DNA of 64,000 bases. Source: Paraburkholderia humisilvae. GTDB lineage: Bacteria; Pseudomonadota; Gammaproteobacteria; Burkholderiales; Burkholderiaceae. Positions 59,074 through 64,000 of the stretch are shown piece by piece. The stretch is taken from contig NZ_CADIKH010000009.1 of the NCBI RefSeq assembly GCF_902859855.1, forward strand, positions 124,001-188,000. The letters run 5' to 3'. Both the position numbers and the translations under genes were made by a program. The notes under the pieces were generated by a model. That model ran no database searches, was not told where the DNA came from, and saw nothing but the letters and a program-made list of their open reading frames with translations. The first letter of the stretch is position 1. The number at the start of each line of letters is the position of its first letter.

Positions 59074-60843
59074 ATGCAAGTCAGTACCGAAATCTCGCAG
59101 TCTGAATCTCACCCGCCGGCGGTCGCGGGCGACGTTTTGTCGTCTTCGCGGGTGGTCGAGCTGGACGAAGGCGGTGTGTGCGTGCCCGAGTATGACCCTC
59201 TGGTGGTTCGTATTGGGGACGTGCGCGTGGTTTACAACCCACGAACATACTTCGAGCCGAAGGCGATGGCTGATCTGGCCCAGTCGATTCGGGCCCAAGG
59301 CCTCTTGCAACCGCTTCTGGTCCGCAAGATGGACGATCACTACGAACTCATCGCCGGCGAACGGCGCTTGCGGGCGGCGACCGAAGTGTACGGGCCAGAA
59401 GGCATTATTCCGGTCCTCTCCCGATCGATGACCGACGCCGAAGCGGCGGCAGCTGCAGCTACGGAGAACATCCAGCGGGAGGACACGTCCGCCACGGAAG
59501 AGTCGGCGGGGGCGCTGCACGCGATGGCCCTCTACGGGGGGGATCGCGACGAGGTCGCGCGGCGCCTCGGCTGGTCGCGGTCGACGCTGGACAGCCGTCT
59601 GGCTCTTCAGAACTGCATTCCTGCGGTTCAGACCGCGTTGAACGAGCGAAAGATCATGCTCGGACACGCGGAGCTTCTGGCGGCCGTGGTGAAGAAGGTT
59701 CAGGCGGAAATCCTGCCGTTGATCATTGAGCGCAACATCTCGGTGGCCAACCTGAAGGCAGAGATAGCGGCGCAGGCCTTGCGCCTCGACACCGCACGTT
59801 TCGACAAGACCGAGTGTCTCACCTGTCATCACAACTCGTCCAATCAACGAACGCTCTTCGCTGAAGCGATCGACGACGCGCGATGCACGATGAAATCCTG
59901 TTTCGACGCGAAGAACGAAGCGCTAATCGAGTCGGTGAAGAAGGGCCTCGAGGGTCAGTACCAGCGCATCCAGGTGGTATACCCGGGCGATAACCTCACG
60001 GTCATTGCTTTGAAGGCCGAGGGCGATACAGGCGTAGGCGTTGAACAGGCGGAGGCCTGCAAGGGTTGCGCGAACTTTGGCGCGCTCATCTCGGCTACGC
60101 CCGGGAAAGTTGGCCTTTCTTATCCGAACTATTGCATGGACCCTACATGCAACAAGGAAAAAAATGCTGCTTATCTGGCCACGATCAATCCGCCAGCGGA
60201 AAAGGCGGAAGCGACCGGCGGTTCAGACAAGAAGACAGCGGGTCAGTCTGCCGGTAAGGGAACGTCGAGCGCCAAGCCAGCTGTTTCCGCCGAGTCGAAT
60301 CGCGTCAAGGAGTATCGCGAGAAGACCTGGCGCGAGGTTGTCCGCACGGTGATGGTTCGCAGTTCGGCCAAGACCGAGATGCTAATCATCACGCTGGCGT
60401 CGATGGGGCTGTTACGCCACGTCGATGAAACGGCGCTGGCGGAGCAGATCGAGAAGGCAGGCGGGAACGCGGTCGGTCCCGGTGTCGGCCTGTACGACAG
60501 CCTGACTGCCGTAGCCGGTCTCGAGGAAACGCCGCGAGGCCGCATCCTCGATCTCGTCGCAGCTTCGGTCCTGGGTGATATCCAGATGCGGGAGGTCAAG
60601 GCTCTGGCGACGTTCCTGGAGGTAGATCTGGCCGTCCACTGGCAGGTCTGCTCCGGTTTGCTGGATGTCATGACCAAGGCCGAAATCGAAGCGCTGAGTC
60701 AGGAGATCGGTCTGAAGGAATTTCTCGGCAAGCAGTTCGCCAAGATTGTGTCGGGCAAGCGCGACGAGATGATCAAGGGTCTGCTCAAGGCTGAAGGGTT
60801 TGAGTTCCGCGGCAGGATTCCTGCCGTCATGCTGCTGAAGTAA
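59074..60843 (+). CDS. PRTRC-type ParB family protein
   Basis: 589 aa. ParB/Spo0J N-domain at about 40-125 (NPRTYFEPKAMADLAQSIRA, LIAGERRLRAA), a HTH region with DEVARRLGWSRSTLDSRLAL (about 155-180), then a cysteine-containing middle (CLTCHH, CKGCANF) and a helical end. The length and added C-part are as in PRTRC ParB, not chromosomal ParB (about 300 aa). No ParA lies next to it in the window. First gene of the PRTRC operon. Confidence 0.9.
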   Translation: MQVSTEISQSESHPPAVAGDVLSSSRVVELDEGGVCVPEYDPLVVRIGDVRVVYNPRTYFEPKAMADLAQSIRAQGLLQPLLVRKMDDHYELIAGERRLRAATEVYGPEGIIPVLSRSMTDAEAAAAAATENIQREDTSATEESAGALHAMALYGGDRDEVARRLGWSRSTLDSRLALQNCIPAVQTALNERKIMLGHAELLAAVVKKVQAEILPLIIERNISVANLKAEIAAQALRLDTARFDKTECLTCHHNSSNQRTLFAEAIDDARCTMKSCFDAKNEALIESVKKGLEGQYQRIQVVYPGDNLTVIALKAEGDTGVGVEQAEACKGCANFGALISATPGKVGLSYPNYCMDPTCNKEKNAAYLATINPPAEKAEATGGSDKKTAGQSAGKGTSSAKPAVSAESNRVKEYREKTWREVVRTVMVRSSAKTEMLIITLASMGLLRHVDETALAEQIEKAGGNAVGPGVGLYDSLTAVAGLEETPRGRILDLVAASVLGDIQMREVKALATFLEVDLAVHWQVCSGLLDVMTKAEIEALSQEIGLKEFLGKQFAKIVSGKRDEMIKGLLKAEGFEFRGRIPAVMLLK

Positions 60844-60861
60844 GCAGCAAGTTGTCCGTGC

Positions 60862-60886
60862 GCTGGTCACCGCTCTGGTGACCAGC
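60862..60886 (+). repeat. Perfect inverted repeat between parB and E
   Basis: GCTGGTCACC and GGTGACCAGC, 10 bp, loop GCTCT. No T run, so likely an RNA element of the intergenic leader, not a terminator. Its GCTGG...CCAGC ends recall the 5' hairpins. Confidence 0.55.
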
Positions 60887-60958
60887 ATCCATCCTTTCTG
60901 TTGGCGGGTGCTGTCCTTTGCGGGGCGGGCATTCGCATTTCCATTTCGGGAGTTTTAT

Positions 60959-61447
60959 ATGTCCACGCTGTTCAAGCAGCTGCACACGCTCGTCTGTCAA
61001 TCGGACGGGGGTCTCATGTTGTCGATCGTCGCAGGCAAGGCCGGGAGAATGACGGTAGCTGTCATGCCTAAGTCGAACCAGAAGGAGGCGAGCGAAAGCG
61101 GACTTCTCACGCCGCTCGCGCTCACCGGCACACCGGAAGAGCTCGACCAGGAGTTCCTTCGTTGCCTCGGAGAGTTCGCAGGCCAGCGTCAGTCGCTCGT
61201 CGAACAACTCGCGGCGACGACTGCCGCGCTGGAAGCAGCAAAGGGTAAGGCGGTGGCCAAGAGCAAGCCCGCGGGTAAGCCGGCGGCGCTGCCGGCGCCG
61301 GCTGCGCAAGCCGGCGTGACTTCTGCGGCCGAACTGATGGGCTCGGAAGTGGAAGACGCGGAGCCGGATGAGCCGGGTGCTGCCTCAGAGGTCGCGCAAC
61401 CGGGTTCGAGCGGAAGCCTATTCGGTAACGCGGCGCTCGTTGGTTAA
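60959..61447 (+). CDS. PRTRC system protein E
   Basis: 162 aa. The N-half MSTLFKQLHTLVCQSDGGL (start), then PLALTGTPEELDQEF is the PRTRC E pattern; the second half is an Ala/Pro/Glu-rich tail. CGGGAG before the ATG. The upstream GGGGC stretch lacks a clear three-part switch. Confidence 0.8.
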   Translation: MSTLFKQLHTLVCQSDGGLMLSIVAGKAGRMTVAVMPKSNQKEASESGLLTPLALTGTPEELDQEFLRCLGEFAGQRQSLVEQLAATTAALEAAKGKAVAKSKPAGKPAALPAPAAQAGVTSAAELMGSEVEDAEPDEPGAASEVAQPGSSGSLFGNAALVG

Positions 61448-61457
61448 GGGAGGCGAC

Positions 61458-61670
61458 ATGGCATTGGAAATTTCTCTGATCAAGCGCGTCTTCATGTATC
61501 ACGGCACGCAGTTCGCAGACCCCGGTCCGTCGTTGTCGATCCAGCAGGTTCAGGATGTGCTGTCCATGGCGCACCCGGACATTGCAACAGCTGAGATCGA
61601 ACAGAACGAGGTCCGCGCTGATGGCACGGTGGTCTACAACGTCCGCCGCAAGGTGGGTCAAAAGGGCTGA
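61458..61670 (+). CDS. PRTRC system protein C
   Basis: 70 aa. RVFMYHGTQFADPGPSLSIQ and a VQDVLSMAHPDIATAEI block match PRTRC C, a ubiquitin-like (PRTRC_C/BPSL-type) small protein. AAGGGAGGCGAC before the ATG. Confidence 0.85.
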   Translation: MALEISLIKRVFMYHGTQFADPGPSLSIQQVQDVLSMAHPDIATAEIEQNEVRADGTVVYNVRRKVGQKG

Positions 61671-61672
61671 CC

Positions 61673-61900
61673 ATGAAGCCGATGATGTTTGACGCCTGGC
61701 TTGCCAGGGCAAACGGCTCATCGGTGGAGGTGGTCAAGGGGGCAGCAGGGTCGGAAGATCGCGCTGCCCCTACGCCTGTCCCACTTGAGGAGGTCTACGA
61801 ATGCGCTTGCATTCTGAAGTCCATGATCGATCGATCGCAGCAGGATCAGCCTGCCGGCAGATTGGCTCTGATGCCGCTGGATCTGCCCATGCCTGGATGA
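61673..61900 (+). CDS. Small extra gene in the PRTRC operon
   Basis: 75 aa. Its stop overlaps the start of F (ATGA at 61897), which supports a real gene. Unknown; PRTRC cassettes as I know them go from C to F without it. It contains two cysteines (YECACIL). Confidence 0.55.
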   Translation: MKPMMFDAWLARANGSSVEVVKGAAGSEDRAAPTPVPLEEVYECACILKSMIDRSQQDQPAGRLALMPLDLPMPG

Positions 61901-62943
61901 GGTTGCCGATTCTCGACCGGATCGTTCCGGTCGAGCACAACAGCCAGCGCGGCCTTGCCTGGCTGGAGGCTGCCAAATCGCTGCATGCGTGCGGATTGGT
62001 CATTTCATCGGACGTCGAGGGTTGGAGCTCACCGGGCAAGCTAGTCGAGGCGGCGTTGTCCCGTTGGTTCGCGAAGCGCACTGACGGGGTAGCAGCGATC
62101 GAGCTCGATATCTCTTTTGCTACGGCCACTGACCTGGTCGATGACGGTGCGATAGAGGAGCCCGGCGAGGACGATCTGACCGATCTCGCGGTTTGGGTCG
62201 AGGTCTCGCGTGACCGACCGAATTTCCGGAGTCTGCGTCGCGGATTTCTGGAGATGGAAGGAATCGCGGAAGGACTCGGCATTGCCGCGACCACGATCCT
62301 GTCGGCAGCCGGGCACGCCATCGGCTTCACGTTCGATCACGATTACGTGTCGCATTTTGCGGGAATGTACATCTACGGCTGGGAAGACTGCTGGCCTGAC
62401 GGCGGATACGATCCCTCCGACTACGAGCCGGAAAACGAAGATGGTTCCAGTGAATACTTCGCCTATACACGGCCGGCATTCCAGCGCAACTGTCCGCGGC
62501 GGGAACTGCTCTGGCATCCGTCGATTCGTGACATGGAGAAGTTTGTTCTTGGCGTCGCAAAGCGCAACGCGGTCATGCCGCCGTTGCTGGAGGATCTGGT
62601 TCGGCTCGTGAAGGCGAGGCGGCATCGCAATGCGATGTGGCCCACGCTCGGCGGGACTGACTACAACTCCATGTGCCCGGTGTTTTCGCTTGCCTGGGAG
62701 GCCCCGGGCGAAGAGACGGACGGCATTCGGGAGAACATCTACCGCGTCTGGGACGACTTCGCCAACATGCTCTACAACGGAGCGGAAGGGTGGACGTACG
62801 GCCTCGGCGCGGAAATGTTGTCCTGTCGAAGCCCGGCATTGCTCCGGGAGACTCTGAAACGTTGGGATGGCCGACTTCGACTGTTGCGGGCGACTGATCG
62901 CCTGCTGCAATCGATGACGGATCCCGTTACTTATGGTAGGTGA
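61897..62943 (+). CDS. PRTRC system protein F
   Basis: 348 aa from the ATG at 61897, coupled to 61673. The start RLPILDRIVPVEHNSQ is typical of F; the frame is open to 61801 but that would overlap the small gene. Mid part has FTFDHDYVSHFAGMYIYGWE, C-part FSLAWEAPGEE. Function within PRTRC not known. Confidence 0.85.
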   Translation: MRLPILDRIVPVEHNSQRGLAWLEAAKSLHACGLVISSDVEGWSSPGKLVEAALSRWFAKRTDGVAAIELDISFATATDLVDDGAIEEPGEDDLTDLAVWVEVSRDRPNFRSLRRGFLEMEGIAEGLGIAATTILSAAGHAIGFTFDHDYVSHFAGMYIYGWEDCWPDGGYDPSDYEPENEDGSSEYFAYTRPAFQRNCPRRELLWHPSIRDMEKFVLGVAKRNAVMPPLLEDLVRLVKARRHRNAMWPTLGGTDYNSMCPVFSLAWEAPGEETDGIRENIYRVWDDFANMLYNGAEGWTYGLGAEMLSCRSPALLRETLKRWDGRLRLLRATDRLLQSMTDPVTYGR

Positions 62944-62944
62944 C

Positions 62945-63685
62945 ATGATCACGACGCAACTTGTTGGTACCGGGTCGTCATTGAAGCTCGAACACGCCAT
63001 CCTTTTGTACACCCGCTCCGGGCACGTCGGGAGCGGGCCGGGGATTGGCTTTGTCACGATCAATCCGGTCCGGATTGAGAAGGAAAACGCGGTGATCGGT
63101 CCTGGCCAGCCTGCGAGTCGCTCAGCGCTGGTCGACGCACTCGATCAGCTTGCTGACCGAGAGCCGACGCGGGCGCTGTATCACCCGCGTCTGCTCGGTC
63201 GTGGCGCCGACTATGCGGTCTGGTATGCGCCGCCCGGCAAGCGGCATCTCGCCTTCAATCACCCGTCCGTCGGGGGAAAGAAAGCCGGGGTGTGCCCTCT
63301 GCCGGGTCTGGTGTTTTTCCTCGTGCGCGGCGACTGGTACGTGTTCGCATACCGGGGAAACCGACGTCCGTCCGCGCGTACGCTGCTCTACCGCACGCCC
63401 TTCTATAACGTGTGGGCGGAGGGGCGGATTTGCGTGGGCAACATCGATCTACCGAAGCAGGGAGCAGCAGCGCCACTGGAACAATGGGAGGACGCGTTCT
63501 TCGGAACGTGGTTCACGCACCCGAACATTCCGGAGGCGCGGCTTCTGCGCGAGGGGGAGAACTGCGGGAGGCTTTGGAAGGCACTTCTTTCGGGAAAGAA
63601 AGAAGCGTTTCCGACCGATCTCCTGGCCCGGATGGACATGCGACTCGAGGATGCGTTCAGGAAGCTGGTGGGAGGGGGTGTCTGA
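62945..63685 (+). CDS. PRTRC system protein B
   Basis: 246 aa. ATG at 62945 after GGTAGGTGAC, directly behind F. LYHPRLLGRGADYAVWYAPP and LVFFLVRGDWYVFAYRGNRR, YNVWAEGRICVGNIDLP match PRTRC B, a family with an E2-like (ubiquitin-conjugation-related) fold proposed; the ICVGN cysteine might be the active one. Confidence 0.85.
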   Translation: MITTQLVGTGSSLKLEHAILLYTRSGHVGSGPGIGFVTINPVRIEKENAVIGPGQPASRSALVDALDQLADREPTRALYHPRLLGRGADYAVWYAPPGKRHLAFNHPSVGGKKAGVCPLPGLVFFLVRGDWYVFAYRGNRRPSARTLLYRTPFYNVWAEGRICVGNIDLPKQGAAAPLEQWEDAFFGTWFTHPNIPEARLLREGENCGRLWKALLSGKKEAFPTDLLARMDMRLEDAFRKLVGGGV

Positions 63686-64000
63686 TGGATCACCGTGATA
63701 CTTTTCTCCAGACCACGTTCCCGACGTTGCCGGTGCCGCGGTTCGGCGCGTTCGAGGAACTGGCTTCGAATGGACATCGGTTCCTCGTCGGAAGCGACGC
63801 CGTCGTGCTGGAAGTCCGACGGCCGTGGCTGTACATGCGCAAGATCGCGATGAGGAACGAGAGCGGTCTCGCGCTCCCGTATGGCCAGGTGTCGGAAGTG
63901 TTCGAACTGAGTTGCGGGCCTATCCCGCGCGAGATGCTCCTGGAGTTTGGCTGGCAGGCGAAAGCTTGGGGTGAGATCGAAACGGCCGCGTGGATCACGT
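63685..64000 (+). CDS. PRTRC system protein A, 3' partial
   Basis: 105 residues visible; start overlaps the B stop (TGATG). RFLVGSDAVVLEVRRPWLYM is the PRTRC A signature; the JAB/MPN peptidase part expected downstream is cut off, as is the ThiF/E1-like gene that normally follows. Confidence 0.8.
   Translation, partial: MDHRDTFLQTTFPTLPVPRFGAFEELASNGHRFLVGSDAVVLEVRRPWLYMRKIAMRNESGLALPYGQVSEVFELSCGPIPREMLLEFGWQAKAWGEIETAAWIT

Noticed and set aside
1..64000. Insertion sequences, integrase or att sites
   Set aside because: I found no transposase, recombinase or flanking inverted or direct repeats that would support one.
1..64000. rRNA or tRNA genes
   Set aside because: No cloverleaf with T-arm GTTCRANYC context and CCA end, and no rRNA-like conserved blocks were seen. 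The GGTAGC-TGG motif in promoters recalls a tRNA D-arm, but it has no tRNA partner arms.

Overview
The window is GC-rich, almost purely accessory DNA. It has no rRNA, tRNA, ribosomal-protein or core-metabolism genes. The best anchor is the right end: a PRTRC partition/ubiquitin-like cassette (ParB, E, C, F, B and the start of A) that runs off the edge. PRTRC cassettes are known from large plasmids and integrated elements of proteobacteria. With the codon use, DUF5131, DUF4031, DUF1643, DUF5983-like, NADAR and DpdA-like genes, this suggests a megaplasmid, chromid or integrative element of a Burkholderiaceae-type betaproteobacterium. The host is inferred; no marker gene fixes it.

Layout. 1-6.6 kb: small orphan genes, a Cys/His/Asp-triad protein and small secreted proteins. 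6.6-8.8 kb: membrane M41-like protease and DsbG. 9-14 kb: unknown small genes, one interrupted by an in-frame stop. 14.4-17.1 kb: ASCH protein, PD-(D/E)XK-like nuclease and SNF2 helicase. 18.4-25 kb: DpdA-like transglycosylase, DUF4031, DUF5983-like and NADAR genes. 25.2-28.5 kb: GHKL ATPase, HU-like protein (minus strand) and secreted PLD nuclease. 28.5-36.9 kb: zinc-ribbon proteins, then DNA methyltransferase, GGDEF-EAL, UvrD-type helicase and DUF5131. 37-48.7 kb: lipoproteins, DUF1643, HhH-glycosylase-like protein and small membrane genes. 48.8-54 kb (minus): an operon of two 274-aa paralogues, a methyltransferase-SNF2 fusion and a small protein. 54.3-58.9 kb: membrane protein, HExxH membrane protein, SAM methyltransferase, PfkB-GGDEF fusion and prepilin peptidase. 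59-64 kb: PRTRC.

The most striking signal is regulatory. About twenty genes, including those for DpdA-like, GHKL ATPase, DUF5983-like, ParB and the methyltransferase-helicase operon, start behind leaders of one design and little shared sequence. A hairpin (P1) carries a Shine-Dalgarno-like segment A (often GGGGCA). A segment B (often TGCTTC or TGCTCC) follows. Segment C is the real Shine-Dalgarno, sometimes with the start codon (often GGAGCA). B can pair with A or with C, usually by 6-13 bp, and the pairs covary from leader to leader. This is what a family of bistable translation switches would look like. Several leaders begin just after a promoter with a palindrome TTCC-N5-GGAA placed 7-10 bp before a TATACT-like -10 box, then a short 5' hairpin GCTGG...CCAGC. 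Together these suggest one regulon spread over the element, controlled at transcription start by a single DNA-binding protein (not identified here) and again at translation by the leader.
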